A stretch of DNA of 64,000 nucleotides from Stenogyne calaminthoides. Its lineage: Eukaryota > Streptophyta > Magnoliopsida > Lamiales > Lamiaceae. The stretch lies in NCBI GenBank assembly GCA_037126765.1, contig JBBCBC010000017.1:22063916-22127915 (forward strand), read 5' to 3'. Shown one piece after another: positions 22,901 through 34,840 of this stretch. The notes beneath the pieces were generated by a model that saw only the letters and a list, made by a program, of their open reading frames with translations, was not told the DNA's origin and made no database searches. Made by a program: the position numbers and the translations under genes. Position 1 is the stretch's first letter, and each line of letters opens with the position of its first letter.

Positions 22901-25900
22901 CATAATCTAAAAGTTAGTAATCATGGTCCAACTTTCATCTATTAATTCACTAGGAAAAATAGAACTCAGGTTAACATTAAAATAGAAAGTCGTCAAATGG
23001 GGCAAAGAAAATCAATTCTGCAAACCAAATCCATCTCTAAGTATATGCAAGACAATAATGAAAATGTGTAATGTTCAAAGCCTTCCTCACAAATTTTCTC
23101 TTACTGCACGGTTTTATAAAACCACCACTATTAACACCGGTAAACCTACTATCAACTTTCCTATACAATCAATTCTATCAGCTTACTCTTTAACGGTATG
23201 TTTGTTTCTAGCTTACAAAATACAAGCTTTTACTTTCAAAATTCTATTGCATGTTTATTTGGAGGATTATGCAAGCTAGAATTTAAAATCCATCAAAATC
23301 CTAACCTATAATACGGTACCTACTCTCTCATACTTTTTATTTGCCCAATATCACACATTTTTTTCCCAATACAATAATCCTACAATCACTTACATTTTCA
23401 CTATCTTTTTATCAACCTGCCCTACTGCATCTCATCAAACAAACATAAAAAAAGTCAAAATCACCTTTTTACTATTCAAGAATTTATAAATCAGGATTTT
23501 CCCAAACCCACTGCTGAACAAAACAAACATACCCTAATATATTTAAATCATAACCTACACCATCCATTTATACAATCACATCCAAAAAAAATATAATAAT
23601 ACAATATCATCCACTCTACAACAAACTTCACAAAAAGTTAAATCCCACCCTACTCAAAAATCCCAAAACAAGCACACACTTTTCTATCATCAGGATTTAA
23701 CAATACCCTAGATTGCAAAAACTGATTTTTATAAACAACTTAAATCCCAAAACAAACATCACGTTAGTTTTTATTTCTATAAGAAAATCAATTCCTTGTA
23801 GTAGAGTGGCACAGCATCAGCAATGCAATGCAAAAGTGAATAGAAACTCAAACGGAAACAATGTGAATCATGCTATTAGGCACATGGCAATGAATTCCAT
23901 TCAGGAAGGAAAACCTGAAAATAATCACTTTAGATGTAAAGGTCTTGGTGCACAATGCTAGAAGAACTGCTTCCTGATTTCCTTCACGCATTCGACGTAT
24001 GCGAACCACCCTGCATACAAGGTGATATAATTAAATTTGACATTTTATGTAGCTGGAATAAGAAATATCAATCATGGATCTTGGGCAAATACTACTATGC
24101 ACCAGGTGCACCACACATCTCAAGTACATTTTAAAAGGTATTAGTTGTTTTAGTAAAAAGTATTATGTTCTAGTAAAAAGTATTAGTTGGTCAGGAGTAG
24201 TTGTTTTCACTGAACAGTATTACTTTTTTCATTTAACAGTATTAGTTGTGCACCAGTTGCACACACAAGTGTACTCTGGATCTCATCTTAACACAAAGGA
24301 CCATGAATATTGATGTAGTGTAATAACAATGGAAAATACTAATGACTTACTCTTCAATCAAAGCTGCTGGCCGCTTTGTAGATGGATCAGCTGATAGGCG
24401 CAATGGTTTATTCAAGGAGAGCTTGACAAGCTCGTCGATTTTCTCAGTCATTGTAGCTGAAAATAACATGGTCTGTCTCCTTTTAGGACATAACTTCACC
24501 TGAAGAGCATTAACAATTATCTCAATAATTAGTTCAGGAATAAAATCACAGGTCCCGTATCAAAGGAATGACATTTAAAAATCACAGGTCCCGTATCAAA
24601 GGAATAAAATCCAAATTTAAAGTGAAATACTTGCTTGCTACAATCTCGTGCTTCTTTTTCTCGAGAAAAAAAAAAGCATTATGTAAGAACTTCACAAATG
24701 AAATTTAATTTTTTTCCTAGAAGAACCCGTTGAAATCCAGACTGTTTCATCTTTGCACAAATTATTATCATGAACATTCCAGGAATATGTTTCTTACATA
24801 CTCAGAGTTTCAGAAAGGAGATGAATTAACATACTTTTCCCACTAAACAAAAAAGTTGTTTGAAAAATATACCAATTCACGAATCTCAGCACTAAATCCA
24901 AGCTCAAGAAGTCGATCAGCTTCATCAAGTATCAAAACTGCAAGCTCATCCAGATGGACTGACATAGAGTTGCGTAAGTGATCTATCATACGTCCTGGAG
25001 TTGCAACCACTATATCTGGTGATGTTCTAAAAACTGCTTCTTGCACCTAATATCATCTCGTCAGTTTAGGCAAATATGAGGAAGTAATGTAAAAACAAAT
25101 AAAACATAGAGACTTCCTCAAAAGACCAAGTCTCATTTTTAGATGGTATTAGTTGTTCTTAGTGAACAGTATTAGTTGTTTTCACTGAACAGTATTAGTT
25201 TTTCTCATTGAACAGTATTAGTGATGCACCATTGCACGGTGCAACTGATGTGCAAGAGACTTGTTCTCCTCAAAAAGGCTCTATTGAACAGTGTTAGTTA
25301 TTTTTACTGAACAGTATTAGTTGGTCAGTATAGTTTTTTCACTGAACAGTAATAGTTTTCATTGAACAATATTAGTTGTGCACCAGTTGAGGGGGTTGTA
25401 ACTCTCAATAAATGTTAGTCTACGATTTCGGGAATTTAATTGCTATGTTTTCGGTATTTTTGTAAGGATATCTGATAAAATATTATTATATCTATATTTT
25501 GCTGATTATTTTCTTTCCTTGTTAAGGTAGATTAAGTAAGAAGTCTCTTGGCTGACTGTTGCAGAAAATCATCAATTATTAACTTTGAGGTTTCACTCGG
25601 TTGACTATATGTCAGATATTAACACACTCTCATTGAATCTCATGTCTCCCCCAAGGATGAAACAGTCATATGCGTTTATATTAAAGAGAGGACTTCTGGG
25701 TTAAAGAGACTGTATATAAATCATGATACGATATAAAGCTTCACCAATAAAAAAGACATGTTCAAAGACAAACCTTAGTTGAAAGACCACCAACAACCAA
25801 ACAACATCTGATATCGGTGATAAATTGAGCGAGCTTCCCAATCATACTATGAATCCTGATTAAATAAGTCATATAATCAGGTAAAACACTACAATATAGC

Positions 25901-28889
25901 AAAATTTAGATGAAAAGAAACAAAAAAACAAAATTAAAAGATAACTAAATAATAAATATATCCATGATAGTTCAAAAATGCTCCCTGGCAGCATCAAGAA
26001 AGCCAAAGGCAGTGGAGGACAAGAACTAAGGAAGCAGTCAAGTGGGGCAAAATGGTCATTTTTATATGTAAGATCAAATTCATATAAGTTTTCAGACTAA
26101 AAATTTGATGTGGAAATTCATAGCTTCATACTTATGAATAACAATAAAAGGAAAGATGTCCTGGTCCGCAATAAAAGAAATTGATGGAAATACTAGCTTT
26201 TGAGGAGACGATGCAACTGTACTGAATGTTATCTCACTCATTGTATAAGTAAACAATTGGATGGGATTTGATTAACATAATAAAGACAATTAAACATGTC
26301 CAACAAGATCAAATATACACTATACCTAGCAGGGAAGACTAACTTTGTGTTTAAAAGTGAGAACTGGTCTGTGTAGATGCAGGATGAACAAGTTCTCCAT
26401 GTTGATGATTTATGTTTAAAAACTATTAATAAGGTATTTCAACTTGGGAAAAAAAAGTTTTGGAACAAAATTACAGGTTGCTTTGGATAATAAGAGTTTC
26501 ATCTGATAATTTTAAGCTGCGGTGCTCACAATAAGCTCTTTATTTCTACAACTACAATTTAAATTATATAATAGCTAATAAATGGATAAAGGCATACTGG
26601 TTGAATATATATAATTGATTTTAAGTATTTAGAAATAAATTCAGCTGTTATGAAGGAACTACAACCCAGAAAAATGCTACCTAGCACGGATTGAAACTTA
26701 TAATTCCTATGGCCCCTATATGTAATTGCTCAGGTAACAGGCAATGAAAGTACTAAAGAATTCAAAGAACTAAACGATCAAAGAATATTTAGTGGAAAGA
26801 TATAGAAATTAAATTCCCACTATCAAGCAAGAGTGATTCATAAATAGTGAATAAAAAGAGTGCATGATATTTCATGCAAAGCCAAGCCGTCTTGTGATCA
26901 GAATTTAACATTTAATGAATACTTCATCTAATATTTTATTGAAGATTCGTATATGAAGGAGAGATCTGAGTTCAATACATGCCAACAGCCAACATGAAAA
27001 AGAAACGAAAACAAAGATAAACATCAACACATAAGCATTAAATAGCTCTTAAGAAGAAGAACTTACTGAACAGCCAACTCCCTAGTTGGTGTAAGAATTA
27101 GAACCCTAATAGCTGGCCTATTCTTTGGCCGGTACAAAAGTCTCTCCAACATGGGCAAAGCAAAAGCAGCAGTCTATACATTACAACACATATATTAATC
27201 AGCCGTACATATAACAATATCGCCTCTGTTGTCAATGGATTCGAAACGAGTACACATATTTATGTCTATCAATCGTCGAAATTAAATACGATATTAAGCA
27301 AAAGGGGCAAGAAATTGGGCCGAGAAAGTATAACTTGATGCGCCATCTCAGTGAACTCTACCTTAAGCATAAATATGTACTTCATCGTTAAGGGCTCTTC
27401 ATCTATTTAGAGGGTGATGAAATTGATAATTCAAAATGAAAAGCCCAAATTTAAGAGTAGGTCTCTTATGAACCAGGTACACGTGAATTCTCTTCTTCAA
27501 AGTATCACCTTTTAGCATACGAGGTATCACCTTTTAACACACGTAGCATCATCATTTAAAAAATGTTTTGAATTTTTGTGTTATTCCTCTCAAATCACTA
27601 AACATTGATACTTTGTATACTAAACAGTGATCACCATACAACTTCCTTGGACCACGTTCATAGAAGTTATTGTCCAAATTTAAACTGTAGTTATTGTGAA
27701 AATCAAATAACGAAATACCTTTCCGGAACCAGTAATAGCACTCCCGCATATATCACGTCCAGTTAAAGCCAATGGTATACAAGCAGCCTAGAAAAGGGTA
27801 AGAAAGCATGACACAAAAAAATACTTAACCGTATAAAACTAAGTGAACAAATCTTGAATAAAAGAGTGGAGAAGTGGCACTCAAAAACCTGAATGGGCGT
27901 GGGTTTACTATACCCCAAAGCTTCACAAGCCCGAAGCAACGGCCTCGAAAGATGTAGGTCGAGAAACGAGTTAGCATTGAAGGAAACACCCTCAATCGGT
28001 GAAAAGTATGGTTTTGAATCATTCCCACTGGTTGTTGGCACATCATCATCATCCTCCTCTTCCGGCCTATAATCCTCCTGCACCAAGAAATTAATCGTAA
28101 AATCAATGTGAAATCAATCAAGAGCAATAGACCGCCATCAACTTAATCATCTTTTTTTTAATAAAATAAATAGACCGCCATCAAGTAAAATTGTTTTGGA
28201 TTTTACATTATTACTACAGTTATTTAAACAAGAAACGAAATTTTAAAGATAAATATAGAATTCAAATTAGAAACTATCGAAATAAAGTTGCATTGATCAC
28301 AATGCGAAACATAAACTTCAACATATAGCAAATAAAAAAAACAGAAAAAAAAACACAAAATAAAGAGTAATTAAGTAAGAAAACATACAAAATATAAATA
28401 AAATTGCAGGCAATGTATTGAATTAGGTAAGGAACCGGTTCCTTGTACATCTGCATAAGTTCATAACCTAGAAAAATGGGCTCAAAACCCTTATTTTCCA
28501 TTGGTGCAGAGGCTCTAACACGAATATCACTATTTTAGCATTAAGAAGAAGAAAAGCATTACCTGGTGGGGTTCTAAATCGGAATTCTCCTCGGCGTCTT
28601 TATCTTCGGCGGTGGCAATAGGGCGCCGCTCCAAAGCTTTACTGATTTTGTAATCAATTGAAGTTGTTCCCTGACGCGAGTGTTCATCTGCGAGTGATTC
28701 CGTGTAGTTCGAGAAGTCCCATGGCGACTGCGATTTTTTGTTTCTTCGTACTTTTTCTTTTTCTCCATCGTCGTCTCCTTCTTCTGCTTCTACTTCCACT
28801 TCTCCGTTTTCCTCTGCTTCGGACTCGCTATCAGACTCGTCGTATTCCCTTTCTTCGTCGCTAGGTGGTTCGAAAACGAAATTCGCCAT
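16825..28889 (-). CDS. RH28: DEAD-box ATP-dependent RNA helicase, RH28 / Drs1 / DDX27 type (19 coding exons, 748 aa)
   Basis: This RNA helicase is expected to act in the nucleolus in pre-rRNA processing for the large ribosomal subunit, as its yeast counterpart Drs1 does. The N-terminus (about 1-110) is very acidic. Visible motifs: Q motif ending PTPIQ (172), Walker A AITGSGKT (189-196), PTRELA (224-229), TPGR (274-277), DEAD (299-302), SAT (330-332), VIIFSGT (about 394-400), TDVAARG (448-454) and HRVGRTAR (477-484). The C-terminus (about 560-748) is lysine- and arginine-rich and ends FKSKSRYNRR, a tail shared by plant RH28 and animal DDX27. Length is close to the family norm. All exon joins keep frame and all introns are GT-AG, so the gene looks intact. 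The start at 28887-28889 opens MANFVFEPPSDEE. Orthology is from motif and end similarity; the gene symbol is by analogy with Arabidopsis. Confidence 0.95.
18798..19123. mobile_element. Probable Harbinger-like miniature element in helicase intron 15
   Basis: The left end reads AGTATGTTTGATTTGAGATT and the right end, inverted, CGGTATGTTCCATTTGGGAT. The layout resembles the elements at 15434-16128 and 23193-23763. I cannot fix the target duplication. Confidence 0.35.
19919..19965. repeat. AT dinucleotide microsatellite in helicase intron 14
   Basis: Roughly 23 AT/TA units with one interruption near the left end, well away from splice sites. Confidence 0.95.
20770..21235. mobile_element. hAT-like miniature element in helicase intron 12 (466 bp)
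   Basis: The ends form a perfect 10 bp inverted repeat, CATAGTTGTT and AACAACTATG. They are flanked by identical 8 bp duplications ACTCAGAA at 20762-20769 and 21236-21243, the size expected for hAT elements. The subterminal parts are rich in GGCACGCCC and GGCGCGC motifs. There is no coding capacity. Confidence 0.75.
21831..22090. mobile_element. Stowaway MITE in helicase intron 11 (260 bp)
   Basis: The ends are CTCCCTCCATCCCACTATAT and, inverted, CTCCCTCCGTCCCGGTATAT, flanked by TA on both sides (21829-21830 and 22091-22092). This is the signature of Stowaway elements moved by Tc1/mariner transposases. It also contains a second internal copy of the CCCACTATATTTGTCCCA motif at about 21877-21894. 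Confidence 0.85.
23193..23763. mobile_element. Harbinger-like miniature element in helicase intron 8 (571 bp)
   Basis: The left end is ACGGTATGTTTGTTT and the right end, inverted, CGTGATGTTTGTTTTGGG. Both are followed outward by TTA (23190-23192 and 23764-23766). It accounts for about half of this 1.1 kb intron. Confidence 0.5.
24098..24290. repeat. Intronic repeat, family G, copy 1
   Basis: Several copies of CAGTATTAGTTGTTTTCACTGAA-like units lie between two ends containing GCACCAGGTGCACC and GTGCACCAGTTGCAC. It lies in intron 7 of the helicase gene. Two more copies lie in intron 5. Confidence 0.6.
25119..25392. repeat. Intronic repeat, family G, copies 2 and 3 in tandem
   Basis: Two adjacent arrays of GAACAGTATTAGTT units (25140-25270 and 25280-25392), each ending in or near a GCACC/GGTGC palindrome, lie in helicase intron 5. 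They share units with 24098-24290. The unit length is about 25-30 bases. Confidence 0.6.
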
Positions 28890-29110
28890 TGGAGTTGGAT
28901 ATGCAGCTGTTCTGTGAAAAATGTGGAAAAGGGTTTAAGACTGGAGAAATTGTGAACGTGTAGCGGCAGGCAAGTTGAAGGGTTTTTGTTCTACATTTCG
29001 TTTTGTTTTGTTTTCTTATTATTATGAAAAAATTTCCATATTGTTTTGGATTTTCGTAGAGAAAGCAAATCTCAGTCCATGAGCCCATTTCATGCTAAAC
29101 ACGGCCCATT
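28890..29110 (-). promoter_or_regulatory. Probable promoter and 5' UTR of the helicase gene with two TGGGCY (site II) motifs
   Basis: On the minus strand TGGGCT lies at 29082-29087 and TGGGCC at 29103-29108, about 195-220 bases upstream of the start codon. Near-telobox sequences (AAACCCTT) are at about 28927-28935 and 28978-28986. Site II elements, often with teloboxes, are common in promoters of plant ribosome-biogenesis genes, which fits this gene. No clear TATA box was seen. Confidence 0.45.
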
Positions 29111-30238
29111 AGTGTTTAATTTACATTTTCTTTTCTGTTTTCTTGGGCGGTTTTAATTTGACCAGTCTTTTCATAATCGGGCCGACTATCAAACCGGACT
29201 GAGCACCGATTGGCAGTTCAACCAATTGGACCGGTCTTGGACCGGTTGGATTGGCGGTCCAACAGTTAAAATGATCCCTACAAAATTTTTAAAATATTTC
29301 TTATATTATATTAAAAAATAAAATAAATGTGCACTTATAAAAGTTAAAATTATAAATTTATAAGTTTCATATTGAGATAAACACAATATAATCAAGAAAA
29401 CCCAACACCACACAACACAATTTAAAATACTAAAATTTAAAATAAAGATGATAGAAATAAGAATTTAAATTTTAAATTAATTAACAAAAATAAAAAATAA
29501 AAAACCGGTTTAACGATTTTGACATATTTTTTCGGTTCTGGGCGGTTTTTTCCGGTTCAAACGTAAAAACAGTTTTTTTGAGGATAACAGGACCGATTCC
29601 ATTGCCGATTCCCGGTTCAACCAATTTTTGAAAACACTGAATTTGACAACTTAAATTTCAAATTTGAATATGATTTTTTTCTTTTTGAATCAATAGGTAA
29701 TCATATATAAATACAAACTTATAGTAAAGTAAATTGAACACCAGGTGTACTTATAATTCATGTTTATTTTTTAAAAGAGCAACTTGTTTCACGGAAACGT
29801 GCAAGTATTTCAGTGAAATGATTGCACTTTTCAATTAAATAACTTGCACTTTTAAAAACACACTTGAGTTGCATGGTGCACCTGGTTTATACAAGACTGA
29901 TTAGTATCTCTTATCTACTAAAGGTGAATCATCCCCAATTCATGTGGTGATTTTATTTTAAATCTCTGAATTTTTGTGAAAAATTATTTATGATATTATT
30001 GTTAGTTTTTAATTTTTAAATTTTAGTCATTCATTATTTAATTTTGATCATATTGACACACCTAGAAAAATTTATTGTGCGGCAATTGAATAAATATTCA
30101 CACACTTATTCTTTAATGTCGTAATAATGAACGTATTAACACACCTATAAAATTTAATGTGTCTATAAAATATTTATTGTCATATTTTTTTTGTAGTGTA
30201 ATAAAAGGAGTGTGGCAATAGACCTTTTTTGTTGTAGT
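29111..30238. other. Intergenic, AT-rich, no supported gene
   Basis: The stretch contains a CCGGTT-rich segment (about 29175-29265 and 29505-29625), resembling hAT subterminal sequence, and the foldback repeat at 29735-29905. I see no gene. Confidence 0.5.
29735..29905. mobile_element. Foldback repeat, family F, copy 2
   Basis: The ends are ACCAGGTGTACTTATAA and GGTGCACCTGGTTTATACAAG, an imperfect inverted pair around a TTGCACTTTT-rich centre. It belongs to the family seen at 60588-60762. Confidence 0.5.
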
Positions 30239-30481
30239 CACAGTGGCGGAGCCAGGATTTTCATCTAGGAGGGTCTAATTAAGGGGGGGTGTATTGGTTG
30301 TGGAGTCTGTAGGATTTTTTTAGACTTTCAAAGTCTGGGGTATTCAACCCGGATTTTCAAAAGTCTTTAAAAATCCTGAGGTATTCAATACGGATTTTAA
30401 AAAGTCTTAAAAATTCTTTAGGTATTCAACAGTCTATGGATTTTAATACTCTATAGATTTTCTTTGATTCTCTTCCAAAAA

Positions 30482-30790
30482 TATAAATAGATTTCACTCT
30501 CCAAAATCTCTTCTAACAACCAGAGATTTCTACGTATTCTCTCAGATAACTCTGAAAACGAAAGGTCAGAAGAAAAAAAAAATTTGTTGTTCTCCTGCCA
30601 TCATCGCCGCCCACTGTCTTCGTCGTCATTCTCCTGCCACTGGACGACGCAACGCTCATCCCTGTGCCTTGCACCGCTGCACGATGCAGGGTGCCTCACA
30701 CCGCTCGCTGAAGCAGCACCGCTGCCCGCCATTCATCGCTCGCCGCCCGACGTCGTCCTCCCTCCTGCCTCGCAGCCCGCCGCAGGTATG
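30482..30790 (+). promoter_or_regulatory. TATA box and leader exon of the Harbinger-like element
   Basis: TATAAATA (30482-30489) is followed by a CT-rich leader and a GC-rich stretch ending at a possible splice donor (GCAGGTATG, about 30783-30791). It may be the first exon of the lost transposase gene. Open frames of 76 and 82 codons here show no domain. Confidence 0.35.
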
Positions 30791-31676
30791 CAATTTTTTA
30801 TTTTTTTTCAATTTTCATTGGCAGAGTACTAATTCTGGTTTTTGTTTCTTGAACCCTCTGTTTCTTGGAGTTTTTAGTTTTACCAAATGGGATTCTTGAT
30901 TCGGTTGCATGTCAATTGTTGTAAATTGTAATTCAGCATCATGAATAGACTGGGTTGGGTCAAATTGATTGTGCAAGGCATTAGTGAAATGAATGAATAG
31001 TATACAGGGAACTTATTTAGAATTTTAAGTTTGCTTTAAGATTTTTGTGTGTCACTAATAAAAATCGCAACAGAAAAGAGAATTTGTGGCAAGATTTGTG
31101 CGGTTATAGAAGATTTGTGTTATGATTCACGTGATATGGATGATGGTGTTGTAGTTAAAAGTTTTGGGATGTCTTATATATATATACTAGTTCGTATTAC
31201 GCGGGGTTGAAATAATTTTGATGTTATAAAAGAAATTCTAATATTTTCATTTATTTATTATGAAGGATTTCGCAATTCGAAAAGACAAATTAGTTTTTCT
31301 TTATTGTGAGTGACAAATATATTTATTATTCAAAAAATTTGAAAAAATCTAGTTGAAGAATTTTAAAGGTTATTGCTAATCATATCTACGTAAGATTTGA
31401 TACATTGTTTTTTAGACAAATATTTATTATACAAAATCTTTGAAAATAAAGTCTAATTGTTTGTATATTTTATAAAATATCTAGACAATCTAATTTGTTG
31501 AATAATTTTAAAGATTTATAACTAATCATATCACGCAAAATTTGATTTATAAATTTATTTTTGAAAATTTAATTGTTATACTAATTAATTTGTATACAGA
31601 CATTAAAATTACATTCTCATGCAAAAATGATTGATAAGTTGATATGACATATTTAACTTTACGTAAATAAATATTA

Positions 31677-31901
31677 CTCCCTCCGTCCCAGGATAACTGC
31701 AACATTTGAATTTTACACTTATTTTTTTGAGCGAGTTTTATATTAGTAATTGAAATAATAAAATGACTTTTAAGGAGTGGTATGATAGATCTATCACATC
31801 TCTCATTAAAATTCAATTTATCATTTCAATTACTTATACAAAACTCGCTCGCAAAATACGTGTAAAAGTCAACTGTTCCAGTCATCCTGAGACGGAGGGA
31901 G
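31677..31901. mobile_element. Stowaway MITE (225 bp), near-perfect hairpin
   Basis: The ends are CTCCCTCCGTCCCAGGATAA and, inverted, CTCCCTCCGTCTCAGGATGA, flanked by TA (31675-31676 and 31902-31903). The arms stay complementary almost to the centre, including GAGCGAGTTTT paired with AAAACTCGCTC. Confidence 0.9.
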
Positions 31902-32059
31902 TATATCTTTGCAAAGAATGAAATTGCATTTGAAAAAAAAAAAAAAAAGTACCATCCCTACCTGGTAATTGCAGAAATATGCACACATGAGATGTAATCA
32001 TATCCTATGGAATAAATAAGAGATCACTCCCTTTCTAATGCACTAACTCCACAACATTT

Positions 32060-32654
32060 TTTGTACCCTAAATAACAATTATTGAAGTTAAAGAACAACA
32101 AAAAATAATACTCAAAATGTCAAATACACACTCTAATCTAATTGATTATATAAATTTAATCATCAGTTAAATTGAAAGTATTTTCAATTGATATTTTATG
32201 ATAGAGAGACGCGGCGGAGAAGAGAATGCAGCAGTAGAGGCAAACAAAAAAATATATGAGATTTCAATCTACAAAACAAAAATAAAATAAATAAAGAACA
32301 AATCACCAATAATAGTAAGAAAATTACTATATTTAATCTTCACATGAAATTCAACTTGCAACATTTTAAAAATAAAATAAACAGAAGAAGAATAACCAAT
32401 AACCCAAATGCAAAATTGTAAAAAAAATAATGCAAATAACAAATATTTCTATTGCAAAAGAGGTCAACCTTCAAACCTATAAAAAAAAATTAACAAAAGA
32501 TAAATAAATCGTGAGAGTAATATTACCATATTTAATTTTCACAAACAACCTGCAAAACTATTTTTAAAAAAACCAATAATATGTTAGAGTATTTCCATTA
32601 TCATATCATTATTCTTCAATTCAACCTGCAAAACTGTAAAATAAAAATAAAATT
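32060..32654. other. AT-rich inner part of the Harbinger-like element, no gene seen
   Basis: Only A-rich low-complexity sequence with loosely repeated CAACCTGCAAAACT motifs. Similar sequence resumes after insertion A at 35826. Confidence 0.5.
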
Positions 32655-34031
32655 TGTTGGTCCCGGTGGGAAAACCCATTTTGCGCGTGCGGAAGCAAAA
32701 CATTTCGATGCGATGCATATAAAAATAGGGGTGAAGGAATGGTGATTACAGATTTTTGCGTTTTAAGCTCATGAGTTGTGTTTTGCTTATAATCGAATGC
32801 ATATGACAATATAAGAACATAAAGCAATAAAGAACACAACAAAGTATAGTGGTTCGGAGACTCAAGCTCCTACATCCACTCTCCCTGTTCCTAGGGAAAT
32901 TCCTTCCAACTGGACTTATCACCCTCACTTGGGATTGCCTACCCTCCCTTTCGGGATTGCTAGATGTTTACCGAGTTCACACTCACCTACAAACTTAACC
33001 GACTGATTTGGGTAAGGTTTGTTTGGTTTCCAACTAGGTTGAGATTTTCCCTTACATTTGTTTAGCATCAATGCTAAGGTTGGGAAAATCTCTCTAAGTG
33101 GAGAGAGTCACATTCAAATCCATACTATTCTTGTAAGTACAGCAGCTTCTTCAGGCTGGTTGTCTTCCTCTCATTGGTCCACGTCAGCTGATTCTAACGG
33201 CTATATTCCTCAGATTCCTCGTCTTGGAATCATTCAGGATTCTCTGAGTCTCAGTGTCTTCAGAGACATACTGAGTCTTCAGTTCTTCATCTGAGCCTCA
33301 GGTTTATCTGAGCCTCAGGATACTTGATTCAAAGAGACTTCTTCAAACCCGACCTTATTCGTCAGATCAGCATACCGACACTTTCAGCCGACCGAGTTGA
33401 TTCTACGAATTCGGATCATCGACCTTCAGTCGCTTTGACCAAAGCTATCGATTTCTTCTTTGCGATCATCATTTCGACCGATCGGATCAACACATCTTCA
33501 GATCAACATCTCCGGATAGCATCAGGTCAGTACATTAGGTTTAGCATATCAGTTTAGCACATCTGATCTCAATCACGTTTGATCTTGATCATCTGCTCAT
33601 CTTCATATCTGATCTCGATCAGTCTCATCTGCTCCTCTTCTGATCTGCAACCTTCTCTTCGATCTTACGGTCGGTTTCTTTACGATCGGCTTATGCCGCT
33701 CTTGATCACCATATCAACTCATTTGTTCTTCCGATCATCGATCAGTGCATTAGTCATCGATCATTTGACCTTCGATTCTTCCGATCACCGGCTTAATTTT
33801 TTCTTCTCTTCGATTTTGCCGCATTTCATGATTAACTCGGAACTCATCTTACTCATCGATCTCGTCGGTCCGTCTGCGACCTCGTCGATCTCGATCATCT
33901 TCGTTTGATTTCGTGAGTTCCCCCTCAATCTGTTCTCTCGTTCCCCCTCAACTTGTTATCTGTAGATTAGCTTCAAAAACACAAGTTGATAATGTTTTGG
34001 CATAATTCATCAAAACTAAAATATCCCAACA

Positions 34032-34169
34032 ATTTCCCCCTTTTTGATAATGACGCCAAAACATTATAAATATATGCATTTTTAAAGAAACGGGTTTTCT
34101 TTTAAAAAGATCAGTTCAGGTGTTTACTTTGAAATCAGTGAACGTTTGAACACCTGCTCTGATACCAAT
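34032..34169 (-). other. Internal region of element A: polypurine tract and primer-binding site
   Basis: On the minus strand the primer site TGGTATCAGAGCA is at 34155-34167 and the polypurine tract CAAAAAGGGGGAAAT is at 34032-34046, touching the 3' LTR. About 108 bases separate them. The sequence before the tract, CGTCATTATCAAAAAGGGGG, resembles the 3' end of Sirevirus elements. Confidence 0.85.
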
Positions 34170-34830
34170 TGATAGGCCAGGTGAAAAACCCATGAAATGC
34201 GGAATAATCATGAAATGCATATAAAAACAGGGGTGAAGAATGGTGATTACAGATTTTGCGTTTTAAGCTCATGAGTTGTGTTTTGCTTATAATCGAATGC
34301 ATATGACAATATAAGAACATAAAGCAATAAAGAACACAACAAAGTATAGTGGTTCGGAGACTCAAGCTCCTACATCCACTCTCCATGTTCCTAGGGAAAT
34401 TCCTTCCAACTGGACTTATCACTCTCTCGGGCTCGCCTCTTAGATGTTTACCGAGTTCACACTCCAACGGGACTTATCACCCTCACTTGGGATTGCCTAC
34501 CCTCCCTTTCGGGATTGCTAGATGTTTACCGAGTTCACACTCACCTACAAACTTAACCGACTGATCTGGGTAAGGTTTGTTTGGTTTCCAACTAGGTTGA
34601 GATTTTCCCTTACATTTGTTTAGCCTCAATGCTAAGGTTGGGAAAATCTCTCTAAGCTTAGGATACATCGTGGGTTGCTTAGATTGAGTTCTAGAACACT
34701 CTTGAATATATTTGTATATCTACAGACTTGTGTTCTAGGGTGGGAATGCTTTGGGTATAACTCTCTTTGGCTCTGTAGCATCTCGTGCTATAATCTCCAC
34801 GCATCCACACTTTGGAATGATGAAAGACCT

Positions 34831-34840
34831 TGTATTTATA
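34831..34840 (-). promoter_or_regulatory. TATA box in the right (5') LTR of element A
   Basis: The minus strand reads TATAAATACA. The same box is at 37328-37337 and 39252-39261 in element B and at 42952-42961 in the solo LTR. It divides the LTR into a long U3 (right) and R-U5 (left). Confidence 0.7.

Larger units (their letters stand above)
16825..28889 (-). other. Exon map of the RH28-like gene
   Basis: Coding exons in order of translation: 28563-28889; 27889-28077; 27719-27787; 27067-27173; 25774-25855; 24873-25046; 24351-24499; 23915-24010; 22719-22821; 22575-22637; 22404-22465; 21435-21531; 20178-20296; 20047-20089; 19214-19315; 18421-18519; 18262-18336; 17626-17900; 16825-16840. Total 2247 bases including the TAG stop at 16825-16827. 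The last exon adds only 16 coding bases; without its splice the frame would run into intron 18 and end in an unrelated tail. Largest introns: 25856-27066, 20297-21434 and 22822-23914. Each junction was set by GT and AG at the borders and by unbroken protein similarity. UTR limits are not known. Confidence 0.9.

Noticed and set aside
30584..30899. Open frames of 76 and 82 codons, possible small gene
   Set aside because: Low-complexity S/P/H-rich sequence in the leader of the Harbinger-like element; no domain and no supported downstream exon.
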